Shown here piece after piece: positions 36,392 through 46,815 of a stretch of 64,000 bases of DNA. Below the pieces are notes generated by a model that did no database searches, had not been told where the DNA came from, and saw only the letters and a program-made list of their open reading frames with translations. This stretch comes from Progne subis subis (Eukaryota > Chordata > Aves > Passeriformes > Hirundinidae). The position numbers and the translations under genes were made by a program. The stretch spans positions 1 through 64,000 of the forward strand of contig JAKJHU010001363.1 in NCBI GenBank assembly GCA_022316685.1. Direction: 5' to 3'. Positions within the stretch are counted from its first letter, which is position 1. Each line of letters starts with the position of its first letter.

Positions 36392-37920
36392 GTTACCAAA
36401 TTAATTGGTTCCGAGAACTTCTCAAAGGCTCTTACCACTGCAGCTAGTTCAGCCACTTGGGGGGATCCCTCCACAAACTCCACATCAGCTTCCCAATGCT
36501 GAGTCTGAGGATGTCTCCAAGTCATCACCGACTTGTGGGAAGCCCCGGATGCGTCCGTGAACACTGTGAGAACCTTGAGTGGTCTCCGACTCCTCACGAG
36601 GAATGAGGTGGAATTCCTCATTGAGCAACTTGTGAGACGGGGCATGGACTGGTATTTGTCCCCTGTAGCTGTCCAGTGATAACTGGAGACTGGCATTGCT
36701 CTGGAGCAAATGCTCAAACATCTCTTTGGTCAATCTCTTGGGAGAGTTCCTTCCCTCCTTAGAAAGTTTGACCGGAAGGTGAATACATGTAAAGTCACAA
36801 CCAGCCAGTTCACACAATCTCACCCTTGCCTTCCGAATCAGTTGAGCTATCAACTCTTGTGGCTCAGTGATGGTCTTGGATCTTTGGTGAGAGAGGAAGA
36901 CCCACTCTATGATCAAGAGTGAATCTCTCTGCCCTTCGATCCATTGAAAAATCAAACCATGCAAATGTGGCAGTTTTCCTAGAACAGTGAATTGGAAAGG
37001 TATGTTTGGCTCACATCGATGAGCCTGCCTCTCTGATAAGGCTTTCTGTACCTTTTCGATTGCTGACCCCAATTGCCTCTGGGGTCAGTTCCCTGGGAGA
37101 AACCAGCTCTTTCTCCCCCTTCAATAAATTGAAGACAGGGTCTAAATCTTCATTTATGAGGCCTAGCCAAGGTCTTACCCAATTCAAAGACCCACACAAG
37201 GAGTGGAGATCTGTTAGGGTTTTGGGATTACACTCAGTTTCCAATTTCTGCGGAACAATGGTCCTTGCAGCTATTTGTAGACACAGGTACTTCCAAGGTG
37301 GCATCCTTTGAACCTTATCTTCCTGCAATTGAAATCCAGCAGAGGTTAAAACCTTAACCACTAGGTCAAGCGTGTGTTGGAGTATAGAGTCATTGGGGGC
37401 ACACACAGTAGATCATCCATGTAGTGAAGGATGATGGCATCCTTTCTCTTGGCACGTACTGGTGACAGTAATGAGGCTACGTACTGTTGGCATATGAAAG
37501 GACTAGATTTCAGACCTTGGGGAAGTACTTTCCAGTGATATCTCTTCATTGGGCCTTCTCGATTAATGGTAGGAAGCGAGAATGCAAACCGTGGGGCAGC
37601 TTCTGGGTGTAGAGGAATTTGGAAGAAACAATCTTTGATATCTAAAACAGCCAATTGCCAGTCTTGAGGGAGCATTGTTGGAGAAGGCATCCCTGGTTGG
37701 AGTGGTCCCATGTCCTCTATAATTTTGTTTATTTCTTTGAGGTCATGGAGCAACCTCCACTTGTCCTTTCCCAGTTTCTTTATACAGAGACTGGGAAATT
37801 CCAGGGGCTTGTTGTCTCTTCTAGGTGACCTTGAGCCACCTGCTCCTCCACAAGCTCCTCAAGCACCTTGAGCTTCTCTTTACTCAATGGCCACTGTGCT
37901 ACCCATCTTGGGTTATTGTC
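36392..37920 (-). pseudogene. pol: pol: RT and RNase H (truncated, broken)
   Basis: RT has W.LAVLDIKDCFFQIPLHP, FAFSLPTINRE, YHWKVLPQGLKSSP and the catalytic YMDD at 37361-37753. The thumb/connection parts are 37406-37011 and 37072-36485. RNase H begins FTDASGASHKSVMTW near 36590 and runs to EPINLVT, where the sequence leaves the retroviral pattern at 36392. Frameshifts lie around 37400, 37040 and 36600. Confidence 0.8.
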
Positions 37921-38870
37921 CCAACCACTTTAGTTTGTGGGTAGGGTGCTCCACAGTGGCTATTTCCAAAAACCCTGGGGTGTCTTAGGAATGACCAATT
38001 GGACTCCCCACTGCGACATTGTGTCTCTCCCCCATAAGGGAGCCCTATATTCAGCAACGAATGGACGGACATTTGCCAATTTCCCGTCAGGTCCCTCAAT
38101 TTGCACTATGTTTTTTGAGATTTTTGCCATTGTGATTCCTCCTATGCCCTGAAGTTTGTCTGCTACAGGCTGCAACTCCCAATGTGATGGCCACATGCTC
38201 TCAGGTATCACGGTAACGTGTGCACCAGAGTCGAGCACCCCCTCCACAGTGGAGGCGGTCTGACCCACGGGCTAAGTTACATGCCAGAGAAGGTTTGTTC
38301 TCCCCCACCACCTCCGCCCAGTAGACTTCCGGTGATTTTCCATCCGCTAGGACCTCAGCCGGAACATGGAATGGCCTGGGCAAGGACTTGCCCCTCTGCC
38401 AGGTAGAATGGTGGGTGCATGCAGCGTGCCAACAGCATGAGGCCTGTTATCTTTCCCTTAATGGTCATGGGAGCTACCTCAACCTCCAAGGGTGTGTGTG
38501 CTGTGTCCCCAATAACAAAATACTCACTGTTCGGTTCCATGTGGTTAACCTTCATGTCCTGTGAAATGTTTTGCAGGTCCACTGTAATTACTGTCCAATC
38601 AGTAGATCTGAAATGAAAACCTTTGGTAGTCACGAGCCTATATCGGCCTCGCGGCTGCCATACCTTGTTAGTTGAACATTTGACATTTTTATTTTTCTGT
38701 ACCCCCACACCCTGTGACCTGCCCTCCCCCTTTTTTGTTAAGAGGGAGACATCTGCCACGGTATGGCCTTGTAAATTTCTTTCGTGGTGCGTCAAGGAGA
38801 TAAAATCTGGGCCGCGCTGTGATTTCAGTTTTTTTGATTTTTTGACTTGCGTTTCTGGTTTTCTGGGCAA
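37921..38870 (-). pseudogene. pro: dUTPase-like segment and retroviral protease (broken)
   Basis: 38870-38355 contains a segment ending FYLAEGQVLAQAIP, like the C-terminal motif of dUTPase-type domains. 38268-37960 is an aspartic protease with VLDSGAHVTVIP at the active site (DSG in place of DTG, an acceptable variant). A frameshift near 38260-38300 separates them. The overlap with the gag end at 38825-38870 is as expected for ribosomal frameshifting. Confidence 0.7.
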
Positions 38871-40620
38871 GCCTTGGCGAAGTGTCCTGGCCTTTTGCAG
38901 CGGTGGCAGACGATGCTCTGCAGCTGGTCTGATGACATCGGTTGCCTCCTTGCTCCTGGTGCTGCAGCTGCCACAGGCTTTGGATGTGTCAGTCCCGGAT
39001 TCCTTTCAGGTGCACTGAAAAGTTCCGCTCTCCTGGTACAGGCTTCTATCATCTGTGCAAGACTAGGCGATGGGTCAAGGGGAAAGCTAAGAATGATTCT
39101 ACGACAGGTCTCATTAGCATTCCTCTGAGCCATCTCCTTAATCAATTCTGCCTGTACCACTGGGTCTTGCACTTGTCTTTCCACTTGACTTCTCAGACGG
39201 TCCACAAACTGCAAGAAATTCTCTAAAGGAAACTGTTTAATGTTAACATAAGTGGTCTTTATCTCAGGTGATGGAATCTGATAAAAAGTCTTTTCTGCAG
39301 CATTACAGATCTTATCTAAAACTGACTTGGATAACAACCCAATTTGCTCATTCGCACTACATAAATCACCTTCACCGCACAAACAATCATGTGTGATGCC
39401 ATTGTCATCGCTGTCCTGAGCATCAGGAGTTTGCTGAATTTCCTGCAATACTGTTTTCAAAGTTTTTTCCATCATCCTTCCCATAGGTCATACTCTGAGG
39501 GAGTTAATAGGCATCTGAATAAATCTTTAATGTCACTGGGTACCATCTCATTTGAACTGAAGGTAGCTTTCATCATGCCCTTAAATATTTCACTGGATCT
39601 CCCAAATTGTTTCTGCATTTTACACAGCTCTTTTTTATCTTGGTATGAAAAAGGCAGATACTCTTACGCACATTGTCTTTTGCCTACATATACTACAGGA
39701 GCCACAGATGGTATGCTTTCTTGATCATTATTCTGAGTTGCTAAAAATCCTGCTGCTTCTCTATTACCCAGACAGCCAGAAGGTGTTGTCCCACCCCCTC
39801 CCTGGGGTCCAGCAACAGGCAGCTCTTCCCTCCTCCCCTGGGGCCCCAGGCTAGGCTGCTCCTTAGCCCTTGCAGCAGGGGGACCACTCCCCCCGACTCC
39901 GGTGCTGTGGGCTGGCAGCCGCTCTTCATTATCCATCCCCCCATCCGTGCTGGCACTGGTGATTGCAAGGGATCCTCCCCCCTCCCCCTTGGAGCGGCCG
40001 CTCGGAGGGAGGGGGAGGCACTGGGGGGAAGGGTGGGGTGGGGAATTGCGTGAGAGATATGGGGTCGGGGCGGGAAGTGGGGGGAAGAAGGGATGGTGGG
40101 AAGGAGGAATGCAATGCCGTCCACCTTCAGGGCTGACCGCGTGGTGCGAGCCCCCCAGGGTCTCATCCATGCGGCCAGAGCCCCGAGAGGAAAAAAGTGC
40201 ATCTTGCTGAGGGAAAACAGGTGGGAGAGGAGGGTATAAGGACGATGGGTGGATTTGAGGAGCAGAATCCAGTATGGAATCAGGGAATCCCTGCTTCTCG
40301 GGAACAGGGAATTGCTGAGAGGTTTTGCATGGCTGTCTGCTGTTTTCTGCTTCTAACAGCTTCTTGCATACTTGTAAGAATATTGGAATAAATAAAGAAA
40401 TTTTGGTTTCCCCATTTTCAACTTTTAAAGTTATTAATTTTCCCACATCATCCCAAAATGGAACCGAATTTATATCTTGTAAAGTACTGTCTGGAATCTC
40501 AGCTGACAACCAGGAAATAAATTTGATTAAGAGCTTATCAGGAAATTTTAGATCTGTTGAAATGTTTCTAAGTTGTTTAAAAGCACTCACTCTTTTGATT
40601 TCTCGATAAACGTATGCCCA
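38825..40620 (-). pseudogene. gag: gag: matrix, capsid, nucleocapsid (broken)
   Basis: 40590-39664 is a matrix-like start (FPDKLLIKFISWLSAEIPD) followed by a long Pro/Gly-rich linker. A stop (TAA) lies at 39664, after which capsid-like sequence continues in frame with another stop near 39480. 39484-38825 holds the capsid C-terminus with a major-homology-type stretch (FPLENFLQFVDRLRSQVE) and one CCHC knuckle, CHRCKRPGHFAKAC. The matrix frame begins with GTG in this copy; the nearest ATG (about 40622) is one base out of frame. Confidence 0.75.
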
Positions 40621-40844
40621 TGTTTAAAAGGCAAACTGTTCGAAAAATTTTAACCTCTGACGTGAAAAACCAAAGACGCCGCTGCGCCCGCTCGCTCCCG
40701 AGGTATCAGAGGCACGGCGGGCTGGCTGCGGCTCGGGGCGGCTCTCTGTAGCTGCTTTTCCCGACTGCGGGGACATGGGCAGGGGGGTGTCCCGGTGCCG
40801 GCTTCTGTCCTGGGACCCTCCCGTGGCTACCCCACGCCAAAAAT

Positions 40845-41503
40845 GCACGGTTTTCCCCGGTACACAGAACTCCTGCCATTCCGTAGGGAAAAAAAATCCC
40901 TAACCGTGTTACGCAACACACTGCAGCGCAGGGTCCTAAAGCCCTCTCACTATTAAACTATAGGGATCTTCTAGCGGACCCTGGGGCATGTGCTGCAACG
41001 TCAGGGTTTTCTGTCTAAAGGTCGACTCACTTTTGTAGTAAAAGCGAACTCCCGACCCTGTCCTGGCACCCCGAGCTGCTCGAAAGCAGCCGATAGTGGC
41101 CAGGTAGTTGCATCTCCCAAAGAGCTTTATTAACCCCTGAAATATGGAGCCCCGCTTCATGCGTGGGCTTATTAATATTTCATAACAAACCGACATTGGG
41201 GGCCAACTGAAACTATACTTCCCTCTAGCCACCCCCCCCGGCACTCGCTAGCTCAGTTATTCAGGGGTTTTAGGGAAATATATTTCAGAGAGACAGAATA
41301 GAGATTTCAAAAGAGTGGCTCTCACCCCCAGCTTCCGTCCAAGCTTTATTCTTGATGTGATGTTCCAGGAGGCCGAGAAAGAGAGAGTGAACCAGGAAGA
41401 AACAGGGGTATATCTAGTTTTGGGCCAAGGAAAGATATTGGCCCTGAGCCAATAGGGTCAGGAGTAGGTATGATAGGGAAAAAGGGTTGAACTACATAGC
41501 ACA
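40845..41503 (-). repeat. 5' LTR and leader of the beta-like provirus (limits uncertain)
   Basis: On the minus strand, TGTGCTATGTAG starts at 41503. Polyadenylation-type AATAAA signals lie near 41345 and 41130. A TTTTTGGCGTGGGGTAGCC near 40850 looks like a tRNA-Lys-type primer site with an internal deletion. Two LTR pieces may be joined here, the boundary being a C/G run at 41231-41240. Confidence 0.45.
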
Positions 41504-41539
41504 GGTTTCAGGGGGACTCTGAGGGGAAAAACCATTCCT

Positions 41540-44290
41540 CAGAGGAACACAACAGCAGAATGCCTCTGCAGCTCCCTTGGAGCTCCTGGCAGACACTGCA
41601 AAGCACTGGGAGGCCTCCCCACAACCTTCTCTTCTCCAGCCTGAGCAGCTCCAATTCTCTTTCAAGCTGTCTCCACAGGAGAGCTGCTCACCTTCGCAAC
41701 CCGCTGGCCTCCTCTGCACTTGCTGCAACACTTGCATGGCCTGATGTGCTGGCCACACCAGGGGTGGAATCCCTGCTCCAGGTCTGGCCCTGCCTGAGCA
41801 GCTTCATTCCACAGGCTCAGGCTATGTGTCTGGCTGCTCAGTCCCAGCTGCTGTAAGTGGGCAGGATTAGTGCTGCCGCTGGATCACCAGAGTGATGGCC
41901 ACAGCTCGCATGGGCCCGGCCCCATCCCTTGGGCATCTCTGGTGAGGGCAAGCCCAGTCCTGCGTGGGCCACCTGCAGTCTGGCAAGAGGCTGCCCGTGC
42001 CAGCCTCTGCTGTCGCCAGGCAGGGGCAGCAGCCGGCCGTGCTAGCGCTGCTTCCTGCCTGCTGCGAGTCACACAGCGGGAGAGGGACAGCTTGGCTCAG
42101 GGCACTGGCCACTCCCAACCCATTGCTGCAAGGCAGCGATGAAAGCGCACGCACCCTGGCAAGCAGCTCTAGGGAAACAGGAACGGCTTGCCCTCAGAGC
42201 CCCTGGCTCTCATGGCAGCAGCTCACACAGCTGCCCACACAGCAACAGGCACATGATCTCTGGACACATAAGGAGCTCTGCGTGTCTTTGTTCCCCATTG
42301 CTTCACGTGCTCAGGTTGCCGGTCCCTCTGAGGCACTGGCAAAAGGCCAGCACACACCTTCAGCCCCCACTCCTCATGTGCAACAAGTTCTTCTGCTCTC
42401 TTTGGCCATTCTGCTGTCCTCAGCTGTTGCTTTCAAGTGCCCCACTCGCAGCGTCCTGCGTCCCTTCCCTCTGCCCGCTCTTCCCACACAGGCTAGCCCT
42501 TCAGTGGAGGCCTGCCTTGTGTCCCCTCTACTCCCCAAATTGTGCTCCACAGCCCACCGTGCCGGTAAGGCAGCCGCCGTAGCCTTTGGTGGCAGTGTGG
42601 GGTCACAGCCCCAGCGCCCCTGCACGAGCCCCAGAGCTGCCACTGGCTGCCTCCAGGTGAGCCACAGGACACTCTGCAGTGGGCAGCATCAGCTCCTGAG
42701 CCTGCACTTGCCTGCCATTGAGCCTCCCTGGGCAAAGGGGAAATCGGGCAGGGACGGGACTGCAAGGAGCGGCCATGGCCTCACTCTTGGGCAATCCACA
42801 GCCAGCACCAGGCAGCCCCTGCCTGCAGCATGGCGCAGGGCACGGCCACACGGCCACGGCCACACAGGCTGGGCCCTGTGGCCACCCAAGTCATTTCCTC
42901 CCCATCAACTGCTGCCAGGCACCAGGCTGCTGTGAAGCGCTGGAGAGGCTGCTCTTGCAGCGGGGCTGCCCTGGCCAGGTGCAAAGTCATAGTTCCACGT
43001 GGTTGCCCCATCCCTGCTTGTGCTGGTTCTTTTTGAGAGACCCAGATGAGCGTCGATGGCAAAAGGCACCACACTTGCCCTCTGTCCTGGGGCATATCAT
43101 GGCTTGATTCTGGGCTCCTGCCCTGCCGGCCGCAGCTCTTCCTTAGCTCCTTCCCCGTCCCTGCCGGTGCCAGAGAGACAGAGCTGCTGGCAGTCGCAGG
43201 GCTTTTTCCCAGAGCGGGGAAGGGCCTAGGAGGCAGGTCCAAGCCACTCCCCGATCAGGGAGAAGGTGGGAGTGGAACAGAGTTGGGTTCCATTCCAGCC
43301 TGGGGAGTGGGCGCAGCGAAGCAGGGACAAACAAGGTGCTCCACTTTCCAAGGGGAACAGGGAAGAAAACATCACAAACACCAAGATCAAAAGGAAACAC
43401 AGTATCAAACATATGAACACACTCTAACACTTGCTCCTACAAGGATGGGCAGCAGAGTGTTTGGAGAAGCAGAGTGGAGCCGTAACTGTGTCCCTACCAA
43501 GCCTCCAAGCACTGGTCTATGGGTCAGCCCCGCAGGCATCTCTCTCAGAAGGATGTCAGTGGAAATGACAAAAACACGGGTGAGGGTTGCACGTGATACT
43601 TGCTCAGCCTCAGAGGACAAACAGGAGTTTAAAGCGAGTCGTTGGGAATGGCCCAGCATCCCCAGCCCGTAGTCAAGCCCAGCCCTGAGCCAGTTCCTGG
43701 GAAGAAAAGAGCCCTCTCCCAGCAGGAACACTGCCACAGCTCTATGGAGGAATCCTAATTTATTTAACGCCTAGGGTGGAAGGGCCCCTCTGAGGCCTGT
43801 GACCACCTGCCTGGGCTGCGGGGACCGTCTCGGGGCAGCCTCCTGGAGACCACGCAAGCGCCATGGTCTCGTGGGCGCTGTCTGTGCCACCGAGCTGGGG
43901 CTGTTGCTGCCTGAGTCAGGCACAGCATCCTGGGAGCCCTGCGCTGGACACTGGTGGCTGCAGGATGTTTGTGGCTCAGCCACCTGCTCCTGGGAATGCC
44001 TCTCCTTCTCCAACTGGGCTCCTGTTTGTGCTTCCCAGCTTTCCCTGGCTGTGTCAGTGCCCTGGGACACACCGGAGCTCTCGATGTGCACGGGATGCTG
44101 TTGATGTGGAGGAAAGCAGGAGGAGGTGTCCAGCGCTTGCTGAGGGTGCGCAAGCGCGGAGGCTTTCTTGAGAGGCTGGGAGGGCTGGAGCTCTCCAGGA
44201 GGGAATGTGTGGGAGAGAGGCAGGAACTGGGTGCCAGGGACGGGTCTTGGCAGGCGCAGGATCTTGAAGGGCTGGGGGCTCTCAGCAGGG
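41540..44290 (+). repeat. Left arm of a large inverted repeat (partner 52217-54975)
   Basis: This arm reads in reverse complement at 52217-54975, covering the CR1 piece, a GC-rich ~1.9-kb block and the 3' part of the membrane-protein gene. In the 195 bases around 43046-43240 I count about nine differences, so roughly 95% identity there. The arms are separated by ~7.9 kb. The open frames through the GC-rich block are treated in the findings. Confidence 0.85.
41620..41735 (-). mobile_element. CR1 fragment, minus strand
   Basis: CTTCTCTTCTCCAGCCTGAG, GAGAGCTGCTCACC and TGGCCTCCTCTGCACTTGCT are the complement of the CR1 sequence before its 3' untranslated region. It recurs at 52055-52175 and 54790-54935 as part of the amplicon. 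Confidence 0.75.
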
Positions 44291-44925
44291 ATGGAGGCTG
44301 TGGCAAGCTGCTGGGAGGGAGGCGGCGTCTCAGCGCTGGGGAGGTTCTGTGAGGGAGGGAGGCGCTTGAGAGCAGGGAGGGACTTGCAGGGTTGGAGGCC
44401 GTCAGAGGTGGTGGAGGCTCCCAGAAGGCTGGATGTGGGCCGGGCCGAGCTTCTGCCAGGGATAGTTGGTGTCCAACACAATCTCCTGGAAGGGCTGGAG
44501 GCTGTGCCAGGAATGGCCCCTCTAGCTGGGTGGAGCCTGCCGGAGGCACGGAAGCGCCCCGAGCAGCAGGACGAGGCACAGCAGGGCAGGTGAGACCGGA
44601 GCAGCAACATCAGCCCCTGCAGCTCCTTGCCCACGCTGACGCAGGGGCCGCAGCTGCCAGGTCCCTTGTGGCAAGTGACGGGATCATCGGGACGCTTCCG
44701 AGGGCTTGCGCCAGGCCCGGAGGCCCTGGCAGCCACAGGGGCTCCTGGGCTCCTGCCTGGGCCCCTGGCCCTGCCCCCGAGCTGCTTGCGCGGCCTCCGA
44801 GTCCCGGCCTGCCGGCCCTGCCGTGCCCGGTGGCCAATGACCCAGCAGACAGCCACCGTGGCCAGCAGCAGGGCAAGTGCAGCCAGCAGGACGCTGACGT
44901 CGCTCACGGCTCCGACACGTGCCAT
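43771..44925 (-). CDS. Unrecognised single-pass membrane protein, copy A (384 aa)
   Basis: The function is unknown. ATG at 44925 gives MARVGAVSDVSVLLAALALL. Residues ~9-30 form one strong membrane helix, followed by an Arg-rich stretch (HRARQGRQAGTRRPRKQ) that should face the cytosol; then ~300 residues rich in Pro, Ser, Ala and Gln with no recognisable domain. I chose this ATG because it lies just before the helix, 42 bases after a TATA box, and is identical in copy B. The 5' 56 codons match copy B exactly. The last ~85 codons before VVTGL match the inverted fragment at 52217-52752. It lacks 28 codons present in copy B, between two CAC repeats. It may be transcribed; the GC-rich tail could be partly fortuitous. 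Alternatives are an amplicon pseudogene or a gene with further exons. Confidence 0.5.
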   Translation of the reverse strand: MARVGAVSDVSVLLAALALLLATVAVCWVIGHRARQGRQAGTRRPRKQLGGRARGPGRSPGAPVAARASGPGASPRKRPDDPVTCHKGPGSCGPCVSVGKELQGLMLLLRSHLPCCASSCCSGRFRASGRLHPARGAIPGTASSPSRRLCWTPTIPGRSSARPTSSLLGASTTSDGLQPCKSLPALKRLPPSQNLPSAETPPPSQQLATASIPAESPQPFKILRLPRPVPGTQFLPLSHTFPPGELQPSQPLKKASALAHPQQALDTSSCFPPHQQHPVHIESSGVSQGTDTARESWEAQTGAQLEKERHSQEQVAEPQTSCSHQCPAQGSQDAVPDSGSNSPSSVAQTAPTRPWRLRGLQEAAPRRSPQPRQVVTGLRGALPP

Positions 44926-44958
44926 CGCCACTGCACTGGCGGCTGTGGGGCCGGCCCG

Positions 44959-44967
44959 CCTTATATA
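44959..44967 (-). promoter_or_regulatory. TATA box of membrane-protein gene, copy A
   Basis: TATATAAGG on the minus strand, 42 bases before the ATG at 44925. A start site ~30 bases downstream would leave a 5' leader of only ~10 bases. The same box stands at the same distance in copy B. Confidence 0.65.
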
Positions 44968-44979
44968 GGGATGGCCCGG

Positions 44980-45060
44980 TGACCTCACAATGCTGGGGCC
45001 GCCGCACGTCGTGACATCACAGCCCAGCCTCAGGCCGCTGTCACGCCATTTGTGACCTCA
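44980..45060 (-). promoter_or_regulatory. Three CRE-like TGACNTCA octamers
   Basis: TGACCTCA at 44980-44987, TGACATCA at 45012-45019 and TGACCTCA at 45053-45060, each one base from the CRE consensus TGACGTCA. They lie just upstream of the TATA box and are repeated at the matching positions of copy B. CREB/CREM-type binding is an inference. Confidence 0.5.
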
Positions 45061-45226
45061 CAGCACCGCCTGCCTCAGGGCCGGCAAGACCCACTCAGGC
45101 ACCAGGGCGCTGATGGCCAGGAAAGGCCTGCCACTGAAAATGGGAGCCCAGGCCGTGGCAGCCAAGCTCTCCCAGGAGCACGGGCCACATCAGGAAGAGG
45201 TCAGGTGCCACCAGTGCCTAGCCCCT

Positions 45227-45746
45227 TGTAGAAAAATGCCTTCTTCCCTCCTGCTGCTGAGGACTCCAGGACGGGGTAGATGAATGTAAACAGGAGATCT
45301 CTGAAGTTGGGTCTTAGAAGAACAGGTTTATTGTGTAGAGTGTGAGGCCTTGCTCGGAGCTGCCAGGCGCAGCTGTGGCATGGCTTTGGAAGGTGGGGGC
45401 AAGTAACAGATAAAGAAATTCCAAGAGCAAGATGCAAGAGGCAAGAGAGAGGAGCAAAGGAAAGAAGAGAACAGAAGCGCGGCCCACTCTCGCAGCCCTC
45501 TGATAAGGGGTCTCGAGGTGGGCTGTAACAGGCTTGTGCCAATGGGGTTACAGATACTTGCTACTTCAGGGGGGGTTACATGTGTGGGATGAATTATACA
45601 TTGGGGGTTGTTTTTGCAGGCATCTAGTAGCTAGGACATTTTAAACATCAAAAGTTACTTTCAATTCTATCTCAGTTACAGGTTTCACATTCTCAGAGTC
45701 CAAGCAATCATATTTATAGGGCTTTCTGGTTTCATCCTTCCCAACA
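45227..45746 (-). repeat. 3' LTR of an alpharetrovirus-like provirus (520 bp)
   Basis: On the minus strand it starts TGTTGGGAAGGATGAAACC at 45746 and ends TTTTTCTACA at 45227. The polypurine tract AAGAACGGGGGAGA precedes it and AATAAACC lies near 45326. The left flank is amplicon DNA (...CCAGTGCCTAGCCCCT), also seen uninterrupted near 51810-51830, so the insertion point in the amplicon is visible. Confidence 0.85.
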
Positions 45747-46372
45747 TCTCCCCCGTTCTTATTAGCAACTAAAACACTCGACACTGTCTTACTCATTACT
45801 TTTTGCACACACTGAAGTATGCTGGGAACCGCTACTAAAACTACAATTACTACTATTAGAACAATCAAACCTATATTACAAAGTTCCTTTAGCCAAGGTG
45901 CAAAGCTCAAACCATCCAACAAATTGTCCAGCCAAGATGGGTCATCTATTGTAATTTGGCCAGCTAAATCTCTCAATTCTTGCAATTGTTTATGAATGGA
46001 AACAGAGTGATTGGATAAATTAATTCATCACAAACCTTCAAAATCCTCACAACCATGTCCATGTGCCAGAAGAAGGTAATCAATAGCAGCTCTGTTTTTT
46101 AAAATGGCATGTCTGATTGCTTCTTCATCTGTCAGCGAGTCACTGATCATAGTAGAGGTGGCATTTACTTCTTTGCTGAGCCAGCATCCTAACTTGTTCA
46201 GTTGTTTTAGGGCAATTGAATAGCTTAGCTGAGGCAGGAAAATGCTAGCAGCAATTGACTCCCCTGAGTTCCAAGGATGGAAATTACTATCACAGTTGCT
46301 CTCATATTGATGTCCCCAGGAGGATCTAATCCTTCTGCTTTTCTTTTTGACTGCTTTTTTGACACTGGGAGC
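45641..46372 (-). pseudogene. env: Alpharetrovirus-like env, end of SU and TM, with TGA-TGA
   Basis: TM anchors the envelope and drives fusion. From 46372 the frame reads the SU end, a polybasic cleavage site (KKKSRRIR), an ectodomain with the NRAAIDYLLLAHGHGC segment typical of avian alpharetroviral TM, then two adjacent TGA codons at 46030-46025. These sit exactly where the CC of the CX6CC motif should stand. After them the frame stays open for another ~130 codons through a hydrophobic anchor (LIVLIVVIVVLVAVPSIL) and into the LTR, ending at 45641. Apart from the two TGA codons I see no break. The 5' part of env, gag and pol are missing: at 46373 another provirus begins. Confidence 0.8.
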
Positions 46373-46665
46373 TGCTGCCTCCGCTGAGGCGTAGCGACCT
46401 GTTTCGGGAACAACACGGCAGCCACACCCAGGCTGCTCGGGCCATCAGCTCACAGACACCAATGTGGTGGACGGCAAATGGCATTTATTAACTGGTTACA
46501 TGGAGTTATAAAACCACTGTTTGCTACATCACATCCATCTGCTTACGTTACAAGTTAGGTGTTGCTTAGCTTATCAGGGACACTAAACAACTAAGTGTTG
46601 AGGGAGGGGTTCTGTCTGCCCGTACAAAGCGATATCTTCCGATCGCCTGTCCCTAATCTCCCACA
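46373..46665 (-). repeat. 3' LTR of the chimeric provirus
   Basis: Plus strand TGCTGCCTCCGCTGAGGCG ... AATCTCCCACA. A complement of AATAAA is at GCATTTATTAACTGG. Pairs with 50104-50396. Confidence 0.9.
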
Positions 46666-46683
46666 TCTCCCCCCCCCCATGAT
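46666..46683 (-). promoter_or_regulatory. Polypurine tract of the chimeric provirus
   Basis: On the minus strand ATGGGGGGGGGGAGA stands directly before the 3' LTR start TGTGGGAGATTAGG. Confidence 0.85.
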
Positions 46684-46815
46684 TAAGTAAAACACCTATA
46701 AAAGTATAAAAGTTATAAAGTTATAGAAGTTATAAAAGTTATAAAAAATGCAAAAGCTGTTAAAGTTAGTATAATATGATACAAAGGGATACAACATGTT
46801 AGTAATAAATGCACT

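Larger units (their letters stand above)
36392..41503 (-). mobile_element. Betaretrovirus-like provirus, 5' part, minus strand
   Basis: The minus strand reads LTR/leader (41503-40620), gag, a dUTPase/protease region and pol up to RNase H, then stops at 36392 against the host-gene fragment. Integrase, env and the 3' LTR are absent. YMDD in RT and the gag-pro-pol layout with a dUTPase-like segment point to a class II (beta-like) element. Frameshifts and stops make it inactive. Confidence 0.8.

Noticed and set aside
46025..46030. Selenocysteine recoding of TGA-TGA
   Set aside because: No SECIS element seen and no precedent in retroviral env; kept only as a curiosity in the findings.
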